Shown piece after piece: positions 46,263-58,700 of a DNA stretch of 64,000 nt; the stretch's first letter is position 1, and each line of letters begins with the position of its first letter. Under the pieces are notes generated by a model that saw only the letters and a program-made list of their open reading frames with translations, was not told the origin of the DNA and made no database searches. The position numbers and the translations under genes are program-made. The stretch is taken from the NCBI RefSeq assembly GCF_036588685.1, contig NC_086374.1, positions 73,840,457 through 73,904,456 on the forward strand. The letters run 5' to 3'. Source of the DNA: Mytilus trossulus (taxonomy: Eukaryota; Mollusca; Bivalvia; Mytilida; Mytilidae).

Positions 46263-48367
46263 AATGAATAAAATACTTACCACATGCTGTCAGAACACAT
46301 GCGCAACGCATCTCATTAAATAAAAAGTAAAGGTGACATGGATGCGGATTCGATTTGGTTATATTATCAAATGTCAAGCCAGAACTACATTAGCAATCTT
46401 TTTTAGCTTATAGATGACATTTTAACCAAAATGACGGCTTATAGCTACTTATCATAATATACTGAACGACTTTAAAAACGCAACACTCATTCTGTTGATT
46501 TTTTTTTTACTAAATCTTGTTCGATTCTATTACAACAACTTTTCATGCTCATCATACTTCTTTCTCTTTACAAAAAATCAAAATCTGACTTACCTGTGGT
46601 TATCGAACATACCGAATTTTTGAAGTCGCACGAATTACTTAAAGCGAAATTTTGGACACATGAAAGATTGTTTCAGTTTGTTTTGCTGTGTAAATCAGTT
46701 CTTTCATTCATTTGCCTCACTTAAATCAGTTGAAAAATGTTACATCGCCATATTGCCAAGACTGAGAAATAAAAAACTGAATAAGCCCTTACGAATACTG
46801 CTAACACGAAAACATAAACGTGCTGCAACAATACTGTATGACGCCAGAAACTCGTCTTACTGTCCTTCCGATAACGATACAAGTAGACAAGATTTGTTAC
46901 TGGCCATCGATGAACAGATCAACGTGTAGTGACAATGAAACGTCAACAGAATTTGATTATGCAATGTCATGTGCCAGACATGTTTACGGCCGCAACGTCA
47001 ACTGCTAATCAAATTGCCGTGTGCAATTGCGTACAGATTCATGTCATAAATGTTTCCTATCAACTGAATTGCAAAAAAATCGACTGAAGGAAAACTTGTA
47101 ACGCACTCAAGTTCCAACCGCTTAATTGCTAAAACCAATTAATGGGTTGAACAAATGCAAAATCAGAAGGTGTAAAACGGATACCAAAACATGTCAGACA
47201 GAATTTGTTGACCTTTTTGACAATCATTTTGGCGTATTTAACAGGCAGTTATTGCTTTTGACGGTGACACATTCATTCAAAAATAACCAAAAACTAATCC
47301 AGTGTTGTGTTTCTAAAGTCGTTTAGTATATTACGCGTTCATAAACGTTTGGAAGACCTTACTTTTTTGTCGTATTCGACCCTAATGTCCCTTAAGCATC
47401 GTGTAAAGAAAAAACATTTTCATTTTTTTCTCTCGATTGTCACCTCTGAACATACTTATTCTTCAAATAACCTTTTTGGTGGGATTATAAAAATCATAAT
47501 TAAAATACATTCCTATAATATTTTATGAATGGAAAAGTGTAAATGGTTTTCTTATACCAGGCAAAGATTACGTTAGTCGTATTTGGTACAATTTTTTGGA
47601 TTTTCGGGTCATCAATCCTTTTCTTTATACTTGTTTGGCTTTCTAACAATTTAGATCTGATCATCACTGTCGAGTCTAATGTAGACGAAATTTTTCAAAT
47701 TTGAAGCATCGTCCCTTTGATAACTATAAGGCATACTTTAAAAATATTTGTGTATTGAAGCAATATACAATGACCAATTTTAACAAATAGATAAACTATT
47801 TCTCTCATTGTAAATGAAAAGAACACCTATAAATTGCGTGCATCCGAATCATTGAGAAAGTGACATTTATTGCTGTGGATGACATTCATCCTTTAATTCA
47901 TAATTTTGTTTTGTAGATTAATGTACGATCAACAATGCATTTATGCACATTCATTTTTATAAAATATAATCATTGCCTTGTCTATAATATAATGTTAATT
48001 TATTTTGTATACATTTTGATGGTGGAAAAATGCAATCTGAAAGGATAAAGCCTATCTTGTTTCATCAAATAAAGAGGTATTAATCAGCTGAATTTGTAAA
48101 TTTGGTGTATAATATTGGCAAAAGATGCCGAGGGACATTCAAACTCATGAGTACAAAATAAACTGGCAACGTCATGGTTAAACAAATAGAAAGAGTAACT
48201 GTACACAAATCACAACATAGAAAACTGAGACTTAGCAACACGACCACCACGTAAAAGCGATCTCAGATGCTCCGGAAGGGTAATCGGATCCTGCTCCACA
48301 AATATCACCCGTGATGTTGTGCATATAAGAAGACACCCTGTAACAAGAAGGTCACATTCACAGAAAA
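46263..48367. other. No gene assigned
   Basis: Plus-strand frames at 46660-46929 and 46820-47008 overlap in different frames and give Lys/Arg- and Asp/Ser-rich peptides that I cannot place; they could be remains of a mobile-element ORF. A consensus donor on the minus strand at about 46594 (CCACAG then GTAAGT) has no matching coding exon. About 47570-47740 is a dispersed repeat. 48110-48340 carries the AGATGCTCCGGAAGG-type repeat. Confidence 0.35.
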
Positions 48368-48369
48368 GT

Positions 48370-50245
48370 GGATAGGATTTTAGTAATATCATTTTGTACA
48401 TATCTAAGGTTATCTGTAAAACAGATACCGGTATTCTATATTGGTCAACCAACTCGTGATAGCTACCGTCATATTCACGAAGGGAGGAACTCAACTCTGC
48501 CACTTATAACTCTTGATTTTAAATCATCAACTCTCCATCATGGTATTTATGAAAGGAAATGCAATCCCTGGAATATCGTATCAACTGGTATATATGGAGT
48601 GTCAAGAACTCGTTGGAAGTACTTGATAAATTGCATGCTTATATTGGTGATTTTGAATCTGTTCAGTTTTGATTTTTCTATCCTGTATACCATATTGCCT
48701 CACATTCTCATTAAGAAAAAATTCACACACCTAATTAAATGGGCATTCAAAAAATCAGAATGTGAATATATATGTTCAAACTCTTTTATGTGATTTTTAG
48801 TAGCAATAAAAAAAAAACTATGTTAATTGTACATGCTTTGATACTATATATGCCCTTGAATTTTTACTAGATAACATTTTTGTTCGCTTTGGGGATTCCG
48901 TATATCGTCAGATTATCGGAATTACAATAAGGACTAACTGTGCACCACTTATTGCGGACCTCTTTTTGTATTGTTATGAGTTACAATTTATGACAAAAAT
49001 AAGCAAAGACCCATCAAAACACCATATGATAAACAAATTTAATAATTCTTTTAGATATTTGGATGATATTTTGGCTCTCAATAATGACGACTTCAGTATG
49101 TATATTAATGAAATTTTTATCCTGCTGAACTTACTTTAAATAAAGCTAATAATAACAATGACCACTGCCCTTTCCTCGATCTTGATATCTATATCACTAA
49201 CGGAAAGCTGAATACTAATATTTATGATAAAAGGGATGATTTTTTTAATTCCTTTCATTAATTATCCGTTTTTAGATGGTGACGTTCCCTTGTCACCATC
49301 TTACGGTGTTCATATATATCAACTTGTACGATTCGTTCGTGTATGTAACAATGTTTTAGATTTTAACGAGAGAAATTTATGTATTACTGAAAAATTATTA
49401 CACCAGGGTTTTCGATATCACAAACTAGTCAAAACATTTACTAAATTTTATCATCGGTATAAAGACATCATTCGTAAATATAGCTCAACATGCATACATC
49501 TTATACGTTCAGGTATTTCACATCCAATTTTTTAAGGAAATATTTTCTATAAAGCACAAATATTGAGTCACTGATAAGGTCTTTGCGTCGGAACTAAACA
49601 CATTTATTCTAAAAACAGTTGTTGGCATGACACGGGTTATGTTCTTCTCATATATGTTATGATGGTATGATACTAAACCCCTAACGGGAAGGATTGTGCC
49701 TGATGTTCATATGATGAAATCATAATCTTTCAGTCAGTTTAATTGAACTCTGGAGCTGGCATGTCAGTTAACTGCTAGAAGTCTGTTGCTATTTATGTAT
49801 TATTGTCATTTTGTTTATTTTCTTTGGTTACATCTTCTGACATCAGACTCGGACTTCTCTTGAACTGAATTTTAATGTGCGTATTGTTATGCGTTTACTT
49901 TTCTACACTTGTTAGAGGTATAGGGGTACTAGTAGGGTTGAGATCTCACAAATATGTTTAACCCCGCCGCATTTTTGCGCCTGTCCCAAGTCAGGAGCCT
50001 CTGGCCTTTGTTAGTCTTGTATTATTTTAATTTTAGTTTCTTGTGTACAATTTGGAAATTAGTATGGCGTTCATTATCACTGAACTAGTATATATTTGTT
50101 TAGGGGCCAGCTGAAGGACGCCTCCGGGTGCGGGAATTTCTCGCTACATTGAAGACCTGTTGGTGACCTTCCTTCTGCTGTTGTTTTTTTTATTTGGTAG
50201 GTTGTTGTCTCTTTGACACATTCCCCATTTCCATTCTCAATTTTA
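48370..50245 (+). mobile_element. Retroelement family C with broken reverse transcriptase and 3' UTR
   Basis: Conceptual pieces in order: NSLEVLDKLHAYIGDFES, then after a frameshift FSFDFSILYTILPHILIKK, then DNIFVRFGDSVYRQIIGI with RTNCAPLIADLFLYCYE, then FRYLDDILALNNDDF (the YxDD catalytic motif), then YDKRDDFF and the C-terminal part at about 49256-49535 (LVRFVRVCNNVLDFNERN). Frameshifts and stops make it dead. The 3' UTR runs from about 49540 to a 3' end near 50245 (TTCTCAATTTTAT). It is probably a Penelope-like or related retroelement; the family name is from memory. Confidence 0.75.
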
Positions 50246-50254
50246 TTATACAAG

Positions 50255-51440
50255 TCCAAATAGAAAACTACGTTCAAAACTATGATTGTGTTGGATAAAA
50301 ACCGCAATTTTTATACGTGTGCATGTCAAACAAATTTCGTTGTAGAAGGGTCTAAATACAGCACAAACAACATTTTCCAAAAGACCAAAAAAGTGAAAAA
50401 GTATATTTAAACAAAACGCATTTGACTAACAGGTCAAACAACTGATGTTCTTAACCCTGCTGACTGCCATTGGCGATTGCCACATAAAATTGATCACAAC
50501 ATGTAACAAAATGGATTTTAATATAAATTTAATACTCAACAGAAAACAATTAACTTGTGGCCACGATGTTATGCTACAAACATAAGGTGTCAATATTTTT
50601 TTGTACACCAGATCCCGATGTCGACAATAAATGTCTCTTCAGTGATGTCAGGGATCGAAACGGTATTTGAAAGGCCATATAAAATGTACCCTCCTTTTTA
50701 GATAGACTCTTGAATTTTAAGAGTCAATAAAGGATGAACGGATCATATTAACCAGAGGGAAAATATGAAACAATCACAAACGAAAAAATATAAACAATTC
50801 TAAATTTAAAACTACGTTCAAACCTATGATTGCGTTGGATAAAAGCCGCAATTTTTATACGTGTGCATGTAGAACAAATTTCGTTGTAGAAGGGTCTAAA
50901 TACAGCACAAACAACATTTTCCAAAAGACCAAAAAAGTGAAAAAGTATATTTAAACAAAACGCATTTGACTAAAAGGTCGAACAACTGATGTTCTCAAAC
51001 CCTGCTGACTACCATTGGCGATTGCCAAATAAAATTTATCACAAGATGTAACAAAATGAATCTTACTATAAATTGAATACTAAACAGAAGTTGTCCACCA
51101 GATTTGGATTTTGACAATAAATGTCTCTTCAGTGATGTTAGGGATCGAAACGGTATTTGGAAGGCCATATACAATTTACCCTAATTTTTAGATAGTCTCT
51201 TGAATTATAAGAGTCAATAGGATGAATGGATGATATAAACCGGAGGGAAAACTGGAATATATATACAACGTATTTTTTTTACATGCACACGTATAAAAAT
51301 TGCGGTTTTTATCCAACGCAATCATAGGTTTGAACGTAGTTTTCAATTAAGACTTGTTTATATTTTTTCGTTTGGGCTTGTTTCATATTTTCCCTCCAGT
51401 TTATATGATCCGTTCATCCTTTATTGACTCATCAAATTCA
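50255..51440. repeat. Tandem duplicated block ending in an inverted copy (hairpin-like)
   Basis: About 540 bp starting ACTACGTTCAAAACTATGAT (50262) recur at about 50812 with CCTATGATTGCG. The part at about 50710-50870 then occurs inverted at about 51283-51440. The inner 62 bp of these arms are nearly identical (AGCCGC versus AACCGC). Frames inside are not conserved. Confidence 0.75.
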
Positions 51441-52286
51441 AGATAAAATTGAGAAAGGAAATGGTGAATATGTCAAAGCGACAACCACTCGACCATAGAG
51501 CAGATAACAGCCGAAGGCAACCAATGGGTCTTCAATGTAGCGAGAATTCCCGCACCCGTAGGTGTCCTTCAGCTGGCCCCTAAAAATATGCATAATAATA
51601 CAGTGATAATGGACGTCATACTAAACTCCGAATTATACACAAGAAACTAAAATTTAAAATCATACAAGACTAACAAAGGCCAGAGGCTCCTGACTTGGGA
51701 CAGGCGCAACATTGCGGCGGGGTTAAACATGTTTATATGATCTCAACCCTCCCCTATACCTCTAGCCAATGTAGAAAAGTAAAAGAATAACAATACGCAC
51801 ATTAAAATTCAGTTCAAGAGAAGTCCGAGTCCGATGTCAAAAGATGTAACAAAAGAAAATAAATAAAATGACAATAATACATAAATAACAACAGACTACT
51901 AGCAGTTAACTGACATGCCAGCTCCAGACCTCAATTAAACTGATTGAAAGATTATGTCTTCATCATATGAATATCAGGCACAATCCCTCTCCCATTAGGG
52001 GTTTAGTATCATACTATCATAAAATATATGAGAAGAACATAACCCGTGTCATGCCAACAACTGTTTTTTTTAGAAATTAATGTGTTTAGTTCCGATGCAA
52101 AGACCCTATCAGTGAATCAATATTAAAGCCAAAATATGCAATCTTTAATGACCTGACAACAGTATCGTAACTATATCCCCTTCTAATAAGTCTATTTAAA
52201 GGTTTTGTTAGTTTCTGAGGAGAATACTGACATTTTTGTGCTTTATAAAGAATATTTCCATAAAAAAATTGGATGTGAAATACTAT
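51434..52286 (-). mobile_element. 5'-truncated copy of retroelement family C
   Basis: Inverse of 49500-50245, starting at the same 3' end. It includes the end of the ORF: the translated motif LTKPLNRLIRRGY precedes the 3' UTR. The 5' break is near 52286, where a fragment inverted relative to 50530-50720 follows (to about 52490). Confidence 0.8.
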
Positions 52287-52689
52287 CTATGTGAAGAGTC
52301 TATCTAAAAATGAGGGTAAATTTTATATGGCCTTTCAAATACTGTTTCGATCCCTGACATCACTGAAGAGACATTTATTGTCGAAATCCGGATCTGGTGT
52401 ACAAAAAAAATATTGACACCTTATGTTTGTGTCATAACATCGTGGCCACAAGTTAATTGTTTTCCGTTTGGTTTTATATTTATAGTAAGATCCCAAGGAG
52501 ACACCAATACATTTTCTGCAATATACGACTAGTCAGTATTATTTGTGATGTAGCTCTTTTCCGTCTTAATTTTCAAACCAGTAAGATTGGAAGCTTTACA
52601 TGAGGAAAAGGGGAAATTCCTTCCTGCTGATTTTGCCAAAAGAGGAATTGATGCAATCAATATCTGCAACCTACTACATAATTTTTTAG

Positions 52690-52960
52690 TGTAAATTCAT
52701 ATTGCGATAAGACGTGCCACGCTACTTGTCTATCCCAAATTCATGTATTTGGTTTTGATGTTATATTTGTTAATCTCGTGGGATTTTGTCTGATGCTTGG
52801 TCCGTTTCTGTGTGTGCTACATTTTTGTGTTGTGTAGTTGTTCTCCTCTTATATTTGATGCGTTTCCTTCGGTTTTAGTTTGTTGCCCCGATTTAGTTTT
52901 TTGTCCATGGATTTATGAGTTTTGAACAGCGGTATACTACTGTTGCCTTTACTTTACATA
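52690..52960 (+). mobile_element. Retroelement 3' UTR fragment
   Basis: Matches the end of 33120-34370: TTGATGCGTTTCCTTCGG, TTTGTTGCCCCGATTTAG and TTTTGAACAGCGGTATACTA. Upstream at 52570-52692 a short frame reads LHEEKGKFLPADFAKRG and stops; I could not place it. Confidence 0.65.
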
Positions 52961-53049
52961 ACAAGGAGGTAACATCTAAAATTCCTATTTATTTTCAAAA
53001 TCAGTCTGTTCCTATTGTATCCCACAGTTACACCAAAACCATTGTACCG

Positions 53050-53855
53050 AAAATATTTAACTATAAATAAGCATTGCAGGACCTTGACTTAGAACAATAC
53101 CGAAAAATACCTACGACATGTGACTGTTCCCACTCGCCTTATAGTTACAGCCCATCTGGTCATATTATAACTTGGTATCTTAACATAATTCAACATGAAA
53201 ATCTCCGAAAGAACCCCAACACATCAATTGGAACCATAACTTCAAAATAATTATGGATTCCATTGAGGACTACGCCAGAGCATGTGCTATGTGAGAAGAA
53301 GTTGAACTGGACACTTTGTCAGAATGGGTAAAAACTATCAGGTCTCTGATAAAACGTCCCATTCACAAGTTGAAAAACTGTGTGAACGATCGACCAAAGT
53401 CCGTTTTCAGAGACAAAGAGGCCATAAAATGTCTATCAACTCTTCATGATAAGTATGTTGTTGTTCCTGTGGACAAAGCTTCAAATAATATTGTCTTTGT
53501 ATGTAAATCGTACTACTACGAATTTCTTGTAAAAGAATTGGGTATAAAGGAGCACTCAGGTAATCCCACATACAAAGACATATCATTTGACATGGATGAG
53601 ATTTTAGCAAATCATAAGTCCTTCATGGCTTCGATAAACATTACATTGAACACCAAATCGGAGGACTTACCTTGTTTTTATTGGATACCAAAGCCTCATA
53701 AAATTCCGTACAAACAACGGTTTATTGCTGGCTCATCTTCGTGTTCAACTAAAGAATTGTCCATTAGATTGACTAAAATTCTGTCCGCAGTGAAAGAGGG
53801 TCTTCATAAATACTGTGAAACTGGTTACTCCCGTAGATGTATTAACTTTATGTAA
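53050..53855 (+). pseudogene. N-terminal part of a retroelement reverse transcriptase
   Basis: A 179-codon frame (53316-53855) reads HDKYVVVPVDKASNNIVFVC, then FYWIPKPHKIPYKQRFIAGS and CSTKELSIRLTKILSAVKEG. These are the conserved N-terminal RT blocks of the same element type as 48370-50245 (the VVVPVDKASN block, then the PKPHK..P RFI block). The frame continues upstream (MDSIEDYARACAM) but an in-frame TGA lies at about 53290. It breaks off after 53855 into unrelated AT-rich DNA, so only the 5' part is present. The order is unusual: 5' part here, 3' parts 3-5 kb upstream. Confidence 0.75.
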
Positions 53856-55290
53856 AAAATGTATCCGAAATGTAACATCTTGCGTCAGTTAAGGAGTACA
53901 ATTGGTACAACTTCAGTCATGTCTTAAAAAATAGCTAAATTGTATGATAGCATTTGAAATGTTATTTTGTGAATTTTTGTAAAATTTTTAAATGATGAAT
54001 TATATACATAAGTATAAAGAAAGGTCGGAAAAGACGAAGACAAAACAACTGCTGTACTTCAATTTTTGAAGGTATATTTGTTTGGTGCAAACGCCGTTGT
54101 CAATATAATGGAATTTTATGCGACTCCCATCAGGTTAAAAAAAATGAAAACATTGTTATGGCACATTTTGACCAATTCAACAGATAATTAATGGACACAG
54201 AATAAATATCTATACATCATACTCAGTCTGTTATTGAAAATATCTTCAGCATAACGACGGTGCAATAGGTGCAGACACTGCTAATTACTCTTCACGAACT
54301 ACTAATGCACAACTAATTTTTGTTGTGTTTTATCCTAGTCAATACTAAGTGCGGTTTGTAAGAATAATGCAGGTTTTTATTCTTTTGTCATGGTTTTGTC
54401 GGTATTTCTGCAGGTTATAATTTTACTTTTTTGTATTTTCCTGGATTAGTTGATCGGTTATCGTAATTGTACTGATTCTATTATATAAAAGAGTGTTAAA
54501 TATAAGGACGGCATTTACAATTGCAAACACTAAGCATTGCTAAGTGTTTGTTATTCGTCTTTCTTCTCATACATTACTCACAAAGTAATAAAAATCATGT
54601 CTAAAACATAATGTATTAAGACTTTCCAAAATACAAAAAAAATCTTAATTTCTGAGAGAAAACGAGAAAAAATCATCCATTTAAACATTAAACAGATAAC
54701 CAAATATTGAGATGCACGAATCAACTTGAAACCTGAGGTTATAGTAATCTCATTATAAACCAAGTGATCGCAGTTGCTCGGGAAGAGCGTGGTATTCGTC
54801 TATTTGATCATTACAAGTACAAATTTACTGAACTTACTGCGAGTATTTCAATGGTGTCATTTATGATCGGTGATCAAGGTAGCGACGATTGTGACATTTT
54901 CGTGGTAATTTGATATAAAAAAAAAGAGTTTACCTCAAAATAGTGCTTCCTGGTGGTTACTGCTTAAATATTTCAGTCTTTTGATATACCGATGTAGCCT
55001 GCTATTAATTGCTGATTGCTTTTTCAGTTGGCCAGGTGTTTAACACACTGTTTTTTTTAACTAACTTCACAAGATTGTTTTACATTTCGTCATCTCGATG
55101 GTATTGGGGTCTTTCGTTTTCCTCATGATTGTTGACATGATGCCCTTACATTGACCTAACCATGCTAACATTGAAGTTGGTTTTCGGAAGGCTTGTACCA
55201 GGAATATATATAAGGTACATCTCAGTTCGTTGTTTTTGTTTTTATTGTTCATTTTTGGCTGTCGGTCGATTGGTACTGCTTGATGTCACG
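53856..55290. other. No gene seen
   Basis: AT-rich spacer with a short family B fragment near 54085-54125. The minus-strand frames at 54578-54763 and 55067-55252 have no recognisable product. Confidence 0.4.
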
Positions 55291-55299
55291 GGTTTGTTC
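55291..55299 (+). repeat. Left 9-bp target-site duplication
   Basis: GGTTTGTTC, identical to 61678-61686, directly outside the left 42-bp inverted repeat. Confidence 0.8.
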
Positions 55300-55769
55300 G
55301 CACGAGGATAATTCTGTCGCTAGGATAGGACCAGAAATCCCACCGAGGATAGGACCAGAAATCCCACTGATATAAAGCATATTAATACCGTTTACCTACG
55401 CGAAAAAAAATAGTTCAAGAAGTGAAAGTAGGGGTCAGGAAATGTGACAATCCCTTGAATATCATGGAATGCACTACATGAAAGCACGGAACATATTAAA
55501 TGTATATATGTCAACAGTGTCATTTACATGAAACATATGGTATTTTGTTAGTTAAAGCTTACCACAGTATATAAATAGAAAATTGCTTTATAAAATAACA
55601 GTTTGGTTATCCAAGATCCAAGTAGATAGTGTGCTTTTGCTCCATGTTGGAGGTCTTAATGTGACTGAGATGAAGAAAAGCAATTAAATACCTGTTTATA
55701 ATTAAATGAAATTACCCCTGCTCCTATCTGGGGCTCCTATATATTAAAACACACATACAGTCAATCACA

Positions 55770-58700
55770 TGACATTGGGTTACCCCTGGTCCCCAATAGA
55801 AATTTACATACAAATAAAACATTGGGTTACCCTTGGTCCCTATATCAACTTACATATAGACATAACATTGGGTTACCCAAAAACTTACATATAGACATAA
55901 TTTACATATAGACATTGTATGGGTTACCGCTTGGTCACCTATCAAAACTTAAATAAAGACATAACATTCGGTTATTGACCCCTTGTCCTCTATAGAACCT
56001 GCATATAGAAATAACGATGGGCTATCCCTGGTCCTCTATAGAACATGCATACAGAAATAATATTGGAATACCCCTGGTCCCCTAGAGCAACATACAGAAC
56101 AAACATTTAGTAACCTCTGGTCCCCCCAAAAAACATACATAAAGAAATAACATTGGGTTACCCCTGGTCCCCTTTAAACATACATAAGTTGTATAGACAT
56201 AACATTGGGTAACTCCTTGATCCACTATAGAACATGCATATAGAAATAAATAACATTGGGCTATCCCTCTTCCACTATGAACCATGTATATAGAAATAAC
56301 ATTGGGGTACCCCCTGGTCCCCTATAGAAACATACAAAGATCATATAGATGTCACATGGGGTTAACCTTGGTCCCCTTAAAAACATACATAAGTCGTAAA
56401 GTCATAACATTGGGTTTCCCCTGGTCCCCTACAAAAACTAACATATAGGCATAACATTGCGTTACCCCTGGTCCGTAATCATAATGGAATTACATAACAT
56501 TTAGTTTCCCTGGTCTTCTTTCAAAAATTACATAAGTCGTATCTATAGACTTAACATTGGGTTACCCCTGGTCCCTATAGAAACTAACATAAAAGCATAA
56601 CATTGCGTTACCCCTGGTCCCCTATAGAAACTAACATATAGGCATAACATTGCGTTACCTCTGGACCGTAATCATAATGGAATTTCATAATCCTAATTCG
56701 GATCTGTATCAAGCTTGAATGTAGTGTCCTTAAATATTGGATGGGGGTATTCTTAGTTAGTTTACTCATATTTTTATGTAAATCTCTCATAATGCTAAAT
56801 ACTATCCATACTGGTCTGTGTCCACTCTTGTTATACACCTTGTCCCCATATACACAGTTATAACATTCGGTTACCCCTTGTTCCCCATATAAACTTACAT
56901 GCAGTAATAACATTCAGTTTACCCTGCCCCCCCCCCCCCCCCCATATAAACCTACATACTGTTATAACAGTTGGTTACCCCTGGTCCCCCATATAAACTT
57001 ACACAGTTTTAACAGTTGGTTACCCTGGTCCCCCATATAAACTTACACACAGTTATAACAGTTGGTTATCCCTGGTCCCCCATATAAACTTACATACAGT
57101 TATAACAGTTGCTTACCCCTGGTCCCCCATATAAACTTACACACAGTTATAACAGTTGGTTAGCCCTGGTCCCCCATATAAACTTACACACAGTTATAAC
57201 AGCTGGTTACCCCTGGTCCCCCATATAAACTTACATACAGTTATAACAGTTGGTTACCCCTGGTCCCCCATATAAACTTACATATGATACAGTTACAACA
57301 GTTGGTTACCCCTGGTCCCCCATATAAACTTACTTACAGTTATAACAGTTGGTTACCCCTGTTCCCCCATATAAACTTACATACAGTAATAACATTCGGT
57401 TACCCCTGGTTCCCAAAAGATACTTACATACAGAAATTACATTGGGTTACCCCTGGCCCCAAAAATATATTTACATACAGTAATAATATTGGGTTACCCC
57501 TGGTCCCCCAAATAAAATTACTGACAGTAATAACATTTGGTTACGCCTGGTCCCCCATATAAACTTACATGTATTAATTACATTCGGTTACCCCTGGTCC
57601 CCTATAGAAACTAATATTTTGGCATAACATTGTGTTACCGCTGTTTCTAAATAGAAACTTTCATATATTTAGTAGACAGAACATTGGGTTTTTCCTGGTC
57701 CCTTTAAAACTTACATGTTGACATAACATTGGGTTACCCCTTGGTCCACTATAGAACATGCATATAAACTCAGAAACTAACAAAACCTTTAAATAGACTT
57801 ATTAAAAGGGGATATTGTTACGATACTGTTGTCAGGTCATTACAGATTGCATATTTTGGCTTTAACATTGATTCACTGATAGGGTCTTTGCATCGGAACT
57901 AAACACATTTATTTCTAAAAAAACAGTTGTTGGCATGACACGGGTTATGTTCTTCTCATATATTTTATGATAGTATGATACTAAACCCCTAACGGGAGGG
58001 ATTGTACCTGATATTCATTTGATGAAGACATAATCTTTCAATCAGTTTAATTGAGGTCTGGAGCTGGCATGTCAGTTAACTGCTAGTAGTCTGTTGTTAC
58101 TTATGTATTATTGTCATTTTATTTATTTTCTTTTGTTACATCTTTTGACATCGGACTCGGACTTCTCTTGAACTGAATTTTAATGTGCGTATTGTTATTC
58201 TTTTACTTTTCTACATTGGCTAGAGGTATAGGGGGAGGGTTGAGATCTCATAAACATGTTTAACCCCGCCGCAATTTTGCGACTGTCCCAAGTCAGGAGC
58301 CTCTGGCCTTTGTTAGTCTTGTATGATTTTAAATTTTAGTTTCTTGTGTATAATTCGGAGTTTAGTATGACGTCCATTATCACTGTACTATTATGCATAT
58401 TTTAGGGGCCAGCTGAAGGACACCTACGGGTGCGGGAATTCTCGCTACATTGAAGACCCATTGGTTGCCTTCGGCTGTTGTTTGCTCTATGGTCGTGTGT
58501 TTGTCGCTTTGACATATTCACCATTTCCTTTCTCAACTTTATATAGAAATAACGTTGGGCTATCATCGATCCTGTATAGAAAATGCTTATAGAAATAATT
58601 AGGGTATCCCTGGTCCCCTTGCCTCCAAAAGAAACATATAAGTCATAAAGACGTATTATTTGGTTACGCCTGGTCCCCAAGAAATACTTACATATAAGCT

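Noticed and set aside
46660-47008. Overlapping Lys/Arg-rich frames as a gene
   Set aside because: No recognisable domain, no splice signals that join them, and they change frame within 100 bp. Left as unexplained.
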